Source: SIG440 sp045646865 (GTDB taxonomy: Bacteria > Bacillota > Clostridia > Monoglobales > Monoglobaceae). Taken from it: a stretch of DNA of 64,000 bases. A program made the position numbers and the translations under genes. Of the stretch, positions 8,833 to 18,571 are shown one piece after another. Position 1 is the first letter of the stretch. Each line of letters begins with the position of its first letter. Location of the stretch: NCBI GenBank assembly GCA_045646865.1, contig JAZRLM010000007.1, forward strand, positions 1-64,000, given 5' to 3'. The notes below the pieces were generated by a model. The model saw nothing but the letters and a program-made list of their open reading frames with translations, did no database searches and was not told the origin of the DNA.

Positions 8833-11061
8833 CTATCTGCATTTGTTTTTTGTCAGATACTCATAATCACTTTGTCTTAATGACAAAACCTCGCGAAAGG
8901 CCTTGGCCATTGATGCATAATATGTCCGCGCAGAGCTATCCAGAGGCTCGCTTTTTGCCGCTTTCTCTGCCTTTATTGCACGTTCACGGACATTTATATC
9001 ATTCCAGTCCTGCGGTGCATAAATGTCTCTGCGAAGACGGTACTGTGTCATTATCCCTGCATACGCGGTTTTTTCGATATGCTCCATAGTAAATCTGTCG
9101 GGATCTACACGATGTTCTACAATCGACTTTGGATTGAGCCCCACCTTCATTTTGATTTCACCCATCATAAAACAAACAAGAGTTTCTTCGCCGCCGGCAT
9201 AATTATTGCCCACTCTGCCGTATGTACATCTGAATCCGCCAATCATACGAAGACACTCGTTTCTTACAGCAAAGTTTGCGCCGTAGGGGAATTCACCATA
9301 GTCTTTTGAATAACGTAATCCTGATCCGTCAATTTCAAAATTACTCCAAAGACCAATGGTTTTATCGTTTACCAAATCACCTGCACTTTCGGGAATAGTC
9401 AATAATACCTGTCCACCGCAAACACCAAGCTTGGGTCTTCCCTCAAATGCCTTTATTGTTTCACTTACCACATATTTGTCTGCAATAGAATCATCATCAA
9501 CATACAAAACAACTTCGCCCTTTGCTGCCCACATACCGCTGTTTCGTGCATAAGAAAGACCTTTTTGCGGTGCCGTTATATAATTAATCGAAAGTGTGGG
9601 ATATTTTTGACGTACATCCTGAACGTATTCCTTGAGTTCCACCTCGCGGATGTTATTGTTTACAAAAATAATTTCAAAATCTTCGGGGTCTGCCTTTTGA
9701 TTGCACAGAGCCTCCATACAATCTTTCAGGGTTTCTGTAATTCTATGTGTACATAAAATTACTGATAATTTCTTTGTATATTCACCCGACTCATAAAGGC
9801 GACCTTCCAGAGCATAGAGCATATCATTTTTTGCTCTGGCATCAATAAAGGAAAACATAGTTTCAATATCATCAGCGATATATCCGCAATAATTCTCGCC
9901 TGTACATCCGCTTAGAGCTATGTTAAAATTAAAGTCTTCCTCATTATATGAATTGACTGACACCTTTATGGTATCGCCGGGTAATATCACATCCGGTTCT
10001 ACACCGCCAAAAGCCGCATATATCAGGTTTGACACTCCACCGCCAAAGAACAGCTCCGAAAAATCCTCTTTAATAAGAATGATATGACCAGCTTTTTCCA
10101 GTTGTTTCTTAAATTCCTCTGCAACCCCGCGGTTTGCCTCGTCTGATTTTACATACCAAATCAACGGAGTCATATAAAAGTCACGTCTGAAATCATCATA
10201 AACCATCAGTTTATATCGGTTTGCCGTAATGCCTAATTCCTTGTCCTTTGCCGTAAGTGAACCGTCGTGCCAACGGTAGGAATATACCGGTTTCTGGAAT
10301 GATGTATGCCTGAGAGTCAGCAGGGAGTTCATCCTCATCCAATAATCATAATCCTCAAGAGTATGCTTATAGCTTGAATAGCAACCCAGAATTTCTGCCG
10401 CCGCTTTTCTGTACATAAATGCCGCACCTATTGTGTTGTTGGCATATGTATTAAGTTCATATGCTTCGTTGGGGAATATTACATTCCCGCTGCCCATGGG
10501 ATATTCAAACCAGCCGTGATTTGCATACTTCTTTCCTTTGGCATTTATCAAACGCATATTTCCCCATATCATCGCAGCCTGGGGCTTTTCTTTCAAATCA
10601 TTTACCATTTTTTCAAGGAAATCTTCGTCCATCACATTATCAGCACTTGTCCACGTAAGGAATTCACCCTTTGCCTCGCGAAAACCCCTTGACAATGTAC
10701 GCGGAATTTTTTTATTCTCCTGAGTAAGAACACGAATCCTGTCGTCTTTTTCTGCAAATTCCGTAGCTATTTTAAGTGTATCATCCTTTGACCCGTCGTT
10801 TATTATAATAAGCTCAAAGTTCTTGTATGTCTGCCGTAAAACAGATTTAATAGAATCTGCAAGAATATCTCCGCCATTATATACGGGAAGAACCACAGAG
10901 ATTAAATCTTTGACCATAGGTACATGAACCTTGGCAAGGTCAAGAGGATATTTTTTATCCCTTTCTTCCTTGTATCTCAAAAATTTGTATTGGTAAAAAT
11001 TGAGAGGCTTTTCCTCAGGTTTTTTTACACCAAATAAAAGTTTTTTTAAATGACTGAACAT
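8833..11061 (-). CDS. Double-domain GT2 glycosyltransferase
   Basis: The 742-residue start at 11061 is preferred because an AGGA site precedes it and the longer frame would overlap the upstream gene. Two GT-A fold glycosyltransferase family 2 domains follow each other: about 53-260 (ISVVLPVYNG, NDGSKDDT, WTSADNVMDE) and about 430-680 (LSVILCTHR, YVDDDSIADK, then a C-terminal GGEETLVCFMM acceptor-side motif). No membrane helices, so it acts on the cytoplasmic face, most likely adding two sugar types to a polymer. It is a paralogue of the next gene upstream, 10 bases away. Sugar and acceptor are unknown. Confidence 0.85.
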   Translation of the reverse strand: MFSHLKKLLFGVKKPEEKPLNFYQYKFLRYKEERDKKYPLDLAKVHVPMVKDLISVVLPVYNGGDILADSIKSVLRQTYKNFELIIINDGSKDDTLKIATEFAEKDDRIRVLTQENKKIPRTLSRGFREAKGEFLTWTSADNVMDEDFLEKMVNDLKEKPQAAMIWGNMRLINAKGKKYANHGWFEYPMGSGNVIFPNEAYELNTYANNTIGAAFMYRKAAAEILGCYSSYKHTLEDYDYWMRMNSLLTLRHTSFQKPVYSYRWHDGSLTAKDKELGITANRYKLMVYDDFRRDFYMTPLIWYVKSDEANRGVAEEFKKQLEKAGHIILIKEDFSELFFGGGVSNLIYAAFGGVEPDVILPGDTIKVSVNSYNEEDFNFNIALSGCTGENYCGYIADDIETMFSFIDARAKNDMLYALEGRLYESGEYTKKLSVILCTHRITETLKDCMEALCNQKADPEDFEIIFVNNNIREVELKEYVQDVRQKYPTLSINYITAPQKGLSYARNSGMWAAKGEVVLYVDDDSIADKYVVSETIKAFEGRPKLGVCGGQVLLTIPESAGDLVNDKTIGLWSNFEIDGSGLRYSKDYGEFPYGANFAVRNECLRMIGGFRCTYGRVGNNYAGGEETLVCFMMGEIKMKVGLNPKSIVEHRVDPDRFTMEHIEKTAYAGIMTQYRLRRDIYAPQDWNDINVRERAIKAEKAAKSEPLDSSARTYYASMAKAFREVLSLRQSDYEYLTKNKCR

Positions 11062-11071
11062 TGATGAATTC

Positions 11072-13618
11072 CTACCTTCCCGGATTAATTTCTTCCATAT
11101 ATTCAAGAAGTCGCTTCCATGCTTCGTTATATGATTGCTTATAAAAAATATCAAGGTCATCGGCTTTCTTTTTTGTAAGTATTTTTATTTCTTTTTGTGT
11201 TATTTTTATCTGGCTTTTTACATAGCGCTTTGTCCAACCGATATCCGTATGCAGGTCGCAGAAGAATCTGTATGTTGTAACTATCCCTGCGCGAATGGTT
11301 TTTTTAACGTGTTCATGAGTAAAGCGCGAATGATCAACCCTATGCAAGACCTTGGCTCTGGGTTGAAGTCCTATGCCGTAGCCTGTCTGAAGCATTTTAA
11401 AAGCAAGTGCAGTTTCTTCGCCTCCGGCAAAGTCATTGCCTACTCTGCCATAGCACATACGGAAACCACCTATCCTCCATATTGCCGACCTTCTTACTCC
11501 ATAATCGGCACCATAAGGAAATTCAAACTGCTGACTGATTTCACGAAATGCGTTACCGGATATTTTAAACTGACTCCAAAGACTTTCCCAGCCTTTTCGC
11601 AAAACCTTGGGCGTAGGAAATGGCCTGTCAAGAATTACCTGACCGCCTACAATTCCTACATTGGGATGATACTTAAAGCCCGTATATATTTCTTCCAAAA
11701 GATAATAGTCCGCCAGTACATCATCATCCAAAAACAAAAGGTATTCGCCTTTGGCATTCCACATTCCACCATTTCTTGCATACGAAAGACCCTTCTGCGG
11801 AACTGCCATATACCTTATAAAATTCTTAAATTCTTTATACTTACGCTGAAAATCCTCTACCGCTTCTCTTATCCCTGAAGTCAAAGGAGCATTGTCAACA
11901 ACGATAATTTCATATTCCTTTTTGCTCATTGACTGACGGATTACCGACCAAATTGCATCAAGCAGTTTTTCGCCGCGCATATAAGTACAGATTATTATAG
12001 AGATTTTTCTTTCATAATCGTCCGGCTCGTCAATCATTTTTTCAAGGCCGTAAAGAATATTATTCTTTATCTTTGTATCTGCAAGGTCAAATAATGTCTT
12101 ACCATCTGCTACCCGGAACCACCCGCAATAATCAGGTAGTTCTGAAAGTACAACCTTATCATCTGCTGTTGCCTGAATGTCAAAGCCCTCTGCCGGCACA
12201 CCGTTATCCGACATCAGTACCTTTGCAGAAAGATTAATGTTTATCCCTTCCGTTGACGCGTTTTCACTTTTTCCAAAGTATGCGTAGCAAACACAGGAAT
12301 ATTTTTCAGGAAATACTATGGAGTTTGCCTCTTCTCTGGCAAAAATCATATGTCCGGCGTTTTTCATAGCTTCGACAAACTCAAGATAATACTTGTTATT
12401 TTTATCTTCGGTCTCTACAATCCATATAAGAACCGACATATAAAAGTCGCGTCTGAAATCATCAAGAACCATCAGCTTGTAACGATTTTTGGTAATACCC
12501 AGTTCCTTATCGTGTGCCGTAAGAGATTCCTTGTGAATTCTATATTTATAAATAGGTTTATCCTCATCAATATGCTCGATTTTAAGTAACGAATTCATCC
12601 TCATCCAATAATCATAATCTTCTACATTGGTCTTATATTTTGAATAATCGCCAAGTATATATGCAGCACTCTTTCGATACATAAATGCCGCACCTATTGT
12701 ATTATTAGCAAAGGTATTGATTGCCTCTGCTGTTTTAGGGAAGCAAACATTTCCTGAAAAGAGCGGTTTTTCATACCAGAAGTGCCCTCTTTTTATTTTT
12801 CCTTTTTTATTTATAACCCGCATATTGCCGTAAACCATTGCAGTCTCGGGCTTACGCTGCAGATTTTCAACAAGAATTTTGACACAATCAGGAAGCATTA
12901 TGTTATCGTCACTTATCCATGTAAGAAACTCGCCTTTTGCAGCACGAAAACCCACAGAAAGAGCTGTCGGAAGTTTTTTATTTTCCTGATCTATAATTTT
13001 AATACGCTTGTCGCACTCTGCAAAGTATTTTGCAATCTTCATGCTGTCATCTGTTGAGCCGTCATTAACAATAATAAGTTCAAGATTTTTATAACTCTGA
13101 TTAAGTACCGAGTCAATGGATTTTGCCAAAAGGTTTGCTCCGTTATACACAGGCAGAATAACAGAAACCAAACCCTTTTCGCAGAAAATTTCAATATTTG
13201 AAGATAAATTCCCCATCACCTTATCCCGCTCGGATTTATATCTGTTGAATTTAGCTCTGCAAAGTTTTAATTTTTTTCGCCTGTTATGGCTTACATCCTG
13301 ACGGCAAATTGCCTCGGTAAGTCCTTTGCGAAGGGTTACCATAAGCCCCATTCTTTTATAATCGCTGATAACAAGTAATGATCTTATAAATGAAATACCT
13401 GTTTTCTGCAAAATCTTCTCTATCTTAAGACCCGTTCTCCAGACATATGTTTCATGAAGGTCAAGCTCCTCCTGCTTATGCTGATTTGCCTCAAATTGTA
13501 TCTGCATAATCGCATTTCGGTCAGCCTCTATTCTTTCCTCCAGCTTCCTGTTTTGTTCCTGAAGTTCCTCTATTCTGCTGGTTAGATCATTATTTTGAGC
13601 ATTGTTCAAATTATCCAT
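11072..13618 (-). CDS. Double-domain GT2 glycosyltransferase with coiled coil
   Basis: The 848-residue protein starts with an acidic-basic coiled coil (about residues 8-50), followed by two GT2 domains: about 151-350 (VSVILPVYNG, VNDGSTDDS, WISDDNIM) and about 540-790 (ISIIICTYMRG, FLDDDVLADY, GGEETALAFKM). The order and spacing match the downstream paralogue, so the pair arose by duplication. Such two-domain enzymes usually build alternating glycans such as wall polymers or O-antigen-like chains. It starts 1 base after the stop of nothing else but is itself preceded by the ATPase gene with a 1-base gap, so the two are co-transcribed. Specific sugars cannot be predicted. Confidence 0.85.
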   Translation of the reverse strand: MDNLNNAQNNDLTSRIEELQEQNRKLEERIEADRNAIMQIQFEANQHKQEELDLHETYVWRTGLKIEKILQKTGISFIRSLLVISDYKRMGLMVTLRKGLTEAICRQDVSHNRRKKLKLCRAKFNRYKSERDKVMGNLSSNIEIFCEKGLVSVILPVYNGANLLAKSIDSVLNQSYKNLELIIVNDGSTDDSMKIAKYFAECDKRIKIIDQENKKLPTALSVGFRAAKGEFLTWISDDNIMLPDCVKILVENLQRKPETAMVYGNMRVINKKGKIKRGHFWYEKPLFSGNVCFPKTAEAINTFANNTIGAAFMYRKSAAYILGDYSKYKTNVEDYDYWMRMNSLLKIEHIDEDKPIYKYRIHKESLTAHDKELGITKNRYKLMVLDDFRRDFYMSVLIWIVETEDKNNKYYLEFVEAMKNAGHMIFAREEANSIVFPEKYSCVCYAYFGKSENASTEGININLSAKVLMSDNGVPAEGFDIQATADDKVVLSELPDYCGWFRVADGKTLFDLADTKIKNNILYGLEKMIDEPDDYERKISIIICTYMRGEKLLDAIWSVIRQSMSKKEYEIIVVDNAPLTSGIREAVEDFQRKYKEFKNFIRYMAVPQKGLSYARNGGMWNAKGEYLLFLDDDVLADYYLLEEIYTGFKYHPNVGIVGGQVILDRPFPTPKVLRKGWESLWSQFKISGNAFREISQQFEFPYGADYGVRRSAIWRIGGFRMCYGRVGNDFAGGEETALAFKMLQTGYGIGLQPRAKVLHRVDHSRFTHEHVKKTIRAGIVTTYRFFCDLHTDIGWTKRYVKSQIKITQKEIKILTKKKADDLDIFYKQSYNEAWKRLLEYMEEINPGR

Positions 13619-13619
13619 T

Positions 13620-14861
13620 TTACTCTCCCAAGGTGACTTCTGCCGGCACCTTTAAAACACCAAAGTATTCTTTATTGCACATAATCTTTATATATGCCGC
13701 ACCTTCAATGTAGTCATAGTAGGAAATCGGCAGCGTATGTCTCTTTTCAAGCCCTACCGTAAGAGTATATTCACCGGCATTAAGGTAGCCGGGAAAGGAA
13801 ATTTTAATAAAATTCCTTCCTGTGTGTTTAAATCTCATATCATAGTCGTGAAGTGCCACAACCATAAGATCCATACCGTTTTTATCTTTAAGGGAAATTG
13901 CAAGTCCCGTTGTTGAAAGGTCAGCCTCTTCGGGAATATCCACAACGGATTCTACCGTAATTGTTTCACCCGTAAGAAATACCTCGGTCTCTTTTTCTCC
14001 ATTTGATACCCTTACATTTTTTATACAGCCTTTATCAGAACCAAACCGATTTATTTCATTAAATGTTTTTTCTTTTTCAAGAAATTCTTCTGTCTCTTCA
14101 ATAGTTCTGTTTACACATTCCTCGGCAGTTATTTCATTGCTTGTTATAAACTCCATATATTTTGAAGTTACTTTGCTCACGTCACCATCCATAATAAGTT
14201 TGCCGCAGTCAAGCCATATTGCCCTGTCGCAAAAACGACGCACCGCGTCAACATCATGGCTTACAAACAAAATTGTTTTACCTTTTTCTTTCAGTTCCTC
14301 AAATTTATTATAACATTTTGCCTGAAAACGATAGTCGCCTACCGCCAACGCCTCGTCAACAATAAGAATATCGGGGTCTGTGTTAATAGCAACAGCAAAT
14401 GCGAGGCGCACAAACATACCGCTTGAATAACTTTTTACAGGACGGTTTATAAACTCACCTATCTCTGCAAATTCCGCAATTTCATCCACTTTTTCGTCAA
14501 TTTCCTCTTTTTTCATTCCCATTATTGTTCCGTTAAGGTAGATGTTTTCAATACCCGTGTATTCCGGATTAAATCCTGTTCCCAGCTCCAGTAATGCAGA
14601 TACTGTACCGTTAATCTCTTTTTCACCATCTGTCTGATTGGTTACACCGGTAAGAATTTTTAGGATGGTTGATTTACCGGAACCGTTTTTCCCTATAATA
14701 CCAACGGTTTCTCCCTTTTTAATTGAGAAATTTATGTCCGAAAGAGCATAAAATTCTTTAACTCTATCTTTATAAGTTTTCGGAAAAATTGACTCCAGTA
14801 TTCGGTCGCCAACCTTATCATATATTTTATATACTTTTGTAAGATTTTTTACCTTAATCAT
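13620..14861 (-). CDS. Wzt/TagH-like polysaccharide-export ATPase
   Basis: Start at 14861 is chosen for its AGAGAGGGA ribosome site; the upstream in-frame ATG lies in the folA terminator. The 413-residue product has an ABC ATPase domain (Walker A GKNGSGKST, signature YSSGMFVRLAFA, Walker B ILIVDEALAVGD, switch His in SHDVDAV) that belongs to the teichoic acid/O-antigen export group, then about 140 residues of beta-rich Wzt-C-like carbohydrate-binding domain (from about 270). In O-antigen systems that domain recognises the finished chain end. The matching permease (Wzm/TagG) is not in the window. The two glycosyltransferases directly downstream presumably make the exported glycan. Confidence 0.88.
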   Translation of the reverse strand: MIKVKNLTKVYKIYDKVGDRILESIFPKTYKDRVKEFYALSDINFSIKKGETVGIIGKNGSGKSTILKILTGVTNQTDGEKEINGTVSALLELGTGFNPEYTGIENIYLNGTIMGMKKEEIDEKVDEIAEFAEIGEFINRPVKSYSSGMFVRLAFAVAINTDPDILIVDEALAVGDYRFQAKCYNKFEELKEKGKTILFVSHDVDAVRRFCDRAIWLDCGKLIMDGDVSKVTSKYMEFITSNEITAEECVNRTIEETEEFLEKEKTFNEINRFGSDKGCIKNVRVSNGEKETEVFLTGETITVESVVDIPEEADLSTTGLAISLKDKNGMDLMVVALHDYDMRFKHTGRNFIKISFPGYLNAGEYTLTVGLEKRHTLPISYYDYIEGAAYIKIMCNKEYFGVLKVPAEVTLGE

Positions 14862-14904
14862 AATAGTCCCTCTCTTTTGGACTTTTTCTTTTTTTGAATA
14901 ATGC

Positions 14905-14926
14905 AAAAAGGGCATTAATGCCCTTT
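14905..14926 (-). terminator. folA terminator
   Basis: AAAAGGGCATT and AATGCCCTTTT arms form an 11-bp dyad directly at the folA stop, with T tracts. It would separate the replication/folate genes from the glycan operon, though no clear promoter is seen after it. Confidence 0.75.
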
Positions 14927-15420
14927 TATATGTTTTTCTTGTAAGTTACAAAGGTTATATATATCCCTTTTTCTGTTTTAATCATTTCTTCAGATGCAAT
15001 ATACCAATCTTCCTTTTCATCAAAATTTACAAGAAATCTATCTGCATCATATTTGTTATCAATTTTGGTTATAAAAGCAGTATCGGCGAAATCAACCGCA
15101 TTACGATACACCGCCTCGCCACCTATAAAGAATATTTTGTCGTCGGAATATTCTTTTTGTGCTGTTTTTATGGCATCCTCCATGCATGAACATACCGTTA
15201 CACCCTCTGGTTGAAAGGTTTTATCGCTTGTAAGAACAATATTAAGGCGATTAGGTAATGGTTTTTGATTGGGAAATGACAAAAATGTGTTCTTTCCCAT
15301 AATAACCGCCGAGCCTGTGGTCTTTTCTCTGAAAAATTTCATATCTTCAGGGATATGGTCAAGTAAATCATTGTCTTTTCCTATACCCCAATTAAGGTCT
15401 GCTGCCGCAATAATATTCAT
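14926..15420 (-). CDS. folA: Dihydrofolate reductase
   Basis: The 164-residue protein has the DHFR fold order: MNIIAAADLNWGIGKDNDL, the substrate-site IPEDMKFFREKT, VIMGKNTF, the PLPNRLNIVLTS nucleotide-binding segment and FFIGGEAVYR. It reduces dihydrofolate to tetrahydrofolate with NADPH. It sits 33 bases after thyA, whose product generates dihydrofolate, so the pair closes the thymidylate cycle. A GAGGTGA ribosome site precedes the ATG. Confidence 0.95.
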   Translation of the reverse strand: MNIIAAADLNWGIGKDNDLLDHIPEDMKFFREKTTGSAVIMGKNTFLSFPNQKPLPNRLNIVLTSDKTFQPEGVTVCSCMEDAIKTAQKEYSDDKIFFIGGEAVYRNAVDFADTAFITKIDNKYDADRFLVNFDEKEDWYIASEEMIKTEKGIYITFVTYKKNI

Positions 15421-15453
15421 AAAAAGTCACCTCATATGCCTTGAACTCTATTC

Positions 15454-16284
15454 TTAAACAGCAACCGGAATATTTTTTATCTGTTCTCCGGTTTTATAAT
15501 TTTCCAAAACAAAATCATTAACTGTAAAATCGTAAAAATTGGTTATTTCCTTGTTTATAATCAATTTCGGCGCATCAAACTGTTCTCTTGTTATAAGTTC
15601 TTTAATAATCGGAACGTGTCTGTCATATATGTGTGCATCTGCAATTACATGAACAAACTCTCCCACCTGAAGTCCGCTTACCTGAGCAAACATATGTACC
15701 AGTGCCGCATATTGAGATACATTCCATCCGTTTGCCGCCAGGATATCCTGTGAACGCTGATTTAAAATTGCATTTAAGGTGTTGCCGGTAACATTAAATG
15801 TCATACTGTATGCACAAGGATAAAGGTTCATCTCGTTTAAATCCTGATGAACATAAATATTTGTCATTATTCTGCGACTGTGAGGATTATTTTTTAAATC
15901 AAAAAGAACTCTATCAACCTGATCAAATTCACCCTCCGGATACTTATGTTTAACACTCATCTGATATCCATAGGCTTTTCCGATTGAACCATCCTCATCC
16001 GCCCAGCTATCCCAGATATGACTGCTTAAATCATTTATATTGTTGGATTTTTTCTGCCATATCCACAGAATTTCATCAATTGCACTTTTAAGATATGTGG
16101 GACGCAAGGTCAAAATAGGAAATTCTTCGGCAAGGTTGTACCTGTTTACCACACCAAATTTTTTTATGGTATGGGCTGGGGTTCCGTCTTCCCATCTTGG
16201 ACGTACATTGGTTTCTTCGTCAGACCAGCCGTTTTCGATTATATCCTTACACATATCGACAAAGATTTTGTCTGCTTTACTCAT
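15454..16284 (-). CDS. thyA: Thymidylate synthase (ThyA type)
   Basis: 276 residues, close to the usual ThyA length. The catalytic cysteine is C157 in MNLYPCAYS, followed by the dUMP-binding RSQDILAANGWN and the HIYDRH segment; the N-terminal arginine that binds phosphate lies in NVRPRWEDG. It converts dUMP to dTMP with methylene-tetrahydrofolate. It follows gyrB by 28 bases and precedes folA, probably in one transcript. Confidence 0.95.
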   Translation of the reverse strand: MSKADKIFVDMCKDIIENGWSDEETNVRPRWEDGTPAHTIKKFGVVNRYNLAEEFPILTLRPTYLKSAIDEILWIWQKKSNNINDLSSHIWDSWADEDGSIGKAYGYQMSVKHKYPEGEFDQVDRVLFDLKNNPHSRRIMTNIYVHQDLNEMNLYPCAYSMTFNVTGNTLNAILNQRSQDILAANGWNVSQYAALVHMFAQVSGLQVGEFVHVIADAHIYDRHVPIIKELITREQFDAPKLIINKEITNFYDFTVNDFVLENYKTGEQIKNIPVAV

Positions 16285-16312
16285 TTAAATTCACCTTATT
16301 CCAAGATATATT

Positions 16313-18244
16313 TTAAATATCAAGATTAACTACCGACCTTGAATGCTCTTCAATGAAATCACGTCTGGGTTCAACCTTGTCACCCATAAGAACTGTAAAT
16401 ATCTCATCAGCACGTCTTGCATCCTCAAGGTCAACTCGCAGCATAATTCTTCTTTCAGGATCCATTGTTGTTTCCCAAAGCTGTTCGGGATTCATTTCAC
16501 CAAGACCCTTGTATCTCTGAATTGATGCATCAGGAATTTGTTCCAGAGCTTTCTGTAAATCATCATCATTATATGCATAAATTACTTTTTTACCTTTATA
16601 AACCTTATAAAGTGGTGGTTGTGCAATATAAACGTGACCCTCTCTGATAAGAGGTTCCATATAACGGAAAAAGAAAGTCAGAAGAAGTGTTCTGATATGA
16701 GCACCGTCAACGTCGGCATCGGCCATTATGACAACTTTACCATATCTTATTTTTGAAACGTCAAAGTCAGGACCGATTCCCGCACCGATTGCTGTGATTA
16801 CAGGGAGAAGTTTTTCGTTACCGAAAACCTTATCTATACGCGATTTTTCGACATTGAGCATTTTTCCCCAAAGAGGAAGAATTGCCTGAAAGCGTCTGTC
16901 ACGGCCCTGCTTTGCACTACCGCCCGCAGAATCACCCTCGACGATATATATTTCTGTAAATTCTGTATCTCTTGATGAACAGTCAGCCAGCTTACCCGGG
17001 AGAGTACTGCTCTCAAGTGCCGACTTTCTTCGGGTATTATCCCTTGCCCTTTTTGCAGCTTCTCTTGCACGGGATGCTGTCATTGCTTTATCAACAACTA
17101 TCTTTGCAACAGCCGGATTTTCTTCAAGGAATTCGGCAAGCTTTTCGTTTACCATTTTTTCAACAATGGTTCTCATCTCACTGTTGCCGAGCTTTGTTTT
17201 TGTCTGTCCTTCAAACTGTGCTTCGGTAACCTTAACTGAAATTACGCAAGCTATACCTTCACGGGTATCTTCACCCTTAAGGTTTTCTTCGTTATCCTTA
17301 AGCATTTTATGTGCTCTTGCATAATCGTTTATAACCTTTGTAAGTGCTGATTTAAAGCCGGTTTCATGTGTTCCACCTTCGGTTGTGTTTATATTATTGG
17401 CAAAACTCATTATATCTTCAGTATAACTGTCATTATACTGAATTGCTATTTCTGCCTCAGAATTTTCACGAATTGAATTTACATAAATTACACCTTCGTG
17501 AATTGCTGTTTTATTTCTGTTAAGATATTCAACATATTCCTTAATACCGCCTTCATAGTGAAGAACATCTTTTCTCTCCACACCCTTTTCATTAGGGCGT
17601 TCATCAAAAAGAATAATTTTTACACCGGCATTGAGAAACGCTTGTTCCCGAAGTCTTTTAAGAAGAATATCATAATCATAAACAAGGTCTTCAAATATTT
17701 CGTAATCGGGTTTAAAATGTACAAAGGTACCTGTTTTATCGGTAGTTCCTATAACCTTAAGCTCGTTCTGTTTTGTTCCGCGCTGATACTTTTGATAATA
17801 AACATTGTTACCATCGCAAATTTCAACCTCAAGGTATTCAGATAGGGCATTAACAACAGACGCACCAACACCGTGAAGACCGCCTGATACCTTGTATCCG
17901 CCGCCGCCAAACTTACCTCCTGCGTGAAGAACAGTAAATACAACTTCAACAGCAGGAAGACCGGTTTGAGCCTGAATACCAACAGGTATACCACGTCCAT
18001 CATCACGAACTGTTATGGAATTATCTTCTTTAATAGTTACCTGTATCTCCTTACAATATCCCGCAAGGGCCTCGTCAATAGAGTTATCAACAATTTCATA
18101 TACAAGGTGATGAAGACCGCGCGAAGTTGTAGACCCAATATACATACCGGGCCTTTTTCTTACCGCCTCTAGTCCTTCTAAAACCTGAATATTACTTTCG
18201 TCATAAGAATTTTCAACAGGTACATTTGTAATACTTTCTGCCAT
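16313..18244 (-). CDS. gyrB: DNA gyrase subunit B
   Basis: 643 residues, the usual length in Gram-positives. The GHKL ATPase domain is evident (EIVDNSIDEALAGYC, VRDDGRGIPVG, GGLHGVGASVVNALS), followed by the transducer and the TOPRIM domain (VEGDSAGGSAKQGRDR, MADADVDGAHIRTLLLTF) and the PLYK C-terminal segment (RYKGLGEMNPEQLWETTMDPE). It supplies ATP hydrolysis for negative supercoiling together with GyrA. gyrA is not adjacent; it lies 25 kb away at 43157. Confidence 0.97.
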   Translation of the reverse strand: MAESITNVPVENSYDESNIQVLEGLEAVRKRPGMYIGSTTSRGLHHLVYEIVDNSIDEALAGYCKEIQVTIKEDNSITVRDDGRGIPVGIQAQTGLPAVEVVFTVLHAGGKFGGGGYKVSGGLHGVGASVVNALSEYLEVEICDGNNVYYQKYQRGTKQNELKVIGTTDKTGTFVHFKPDYEIFEDLVYDYDILLKRLREQAFLNAGVKIILFDERPNEKGVERKDVLHYEGGIKEYVEYLNRNKTAIHEGVIYVNSIRENSEAEIAIQYNDSYTEDIMSFANNINTTEGGTHETGFKSALTKVINDYARAHKMLKDNEENLKGEDTREGIACVISVKVTEAQFEGQTKTKLGNSEMRTIVEKMVNEKLAEFLEENPAVAKIVVDKAMTASRAREAAKRARDNTRRKSALESSTLPGKLADCSSRDTEFTEIYIVEGDSAGGSAKQGRDRRFQAILPLWGKMLNVEKSRIDKVFGNEKLLPVITAIGAGIGPDFDVSKIRYGKVVIMADADVDGAHIRTLLLTFFFRYMEPLIREGHVYIAQPPLYKVYKGKKVIYAYNDDDLQKALEQIPDASIQRYKGLGEMNPEQLWETTMDPERRIMLRVDLEDARRADEIFTVLMGDKVEPRRDFIEEHSRSVVNLDI

Positions 18245-18298
18245 AATCTTAAACCCTTACCTTTCTTTCTCAATTAGATTGAGTAGTTTTTTGGTATT

Positions 18299-18571
18299 CT
18301 AAAAACTAACATTAAATTTCTTTGTATTTTTTATTCTTCCAGCCAAAGCCTTAGTGGAAATGTTGGTTATATATATAACCGATTGTCCATTTTCTTCGCA
18401 AACAACAAACGATTTTGGAATTTCTTCAGAAACATTTCTTACAAAACCTTCTTCTTCAACAATCTTCAAAAATTCTTTTGAATATTTTGATATAGAGGTG
18501 CTTTCAAGATCAAGTATTGAAATTATATTTTTTGTGTTAACAACTGTATCACTACCTAAATGCAAGTACAT
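18299..18571 (-). CDS. remB: RemB/DUF370 regulator-like protein
   Basis: A 90-residue protein with the DUF370 pattern: MYLHLGSDTVVNTKNIISILDLE at the start and YITNISTKALAGRI near the end. It matches RemB (YaaB) of Bacillus, which lies in the same place between recF and gyrB. The related RemA protein is a DNA-binding regulator of matrix genes; the exact role of RemB is less clear. Its start overlaps the last 16 bases of recF, so it is translationally coupled. Confidence 0.88.
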   Translation of the reverse strand: MYLHLGSDTVVNTKNIISILDLESTSISKYSKEFLKIVEEEGFVRNVSEEIPKSFVVCEENGQSVIYITNISTKALAGRIKNTKKFNVSF

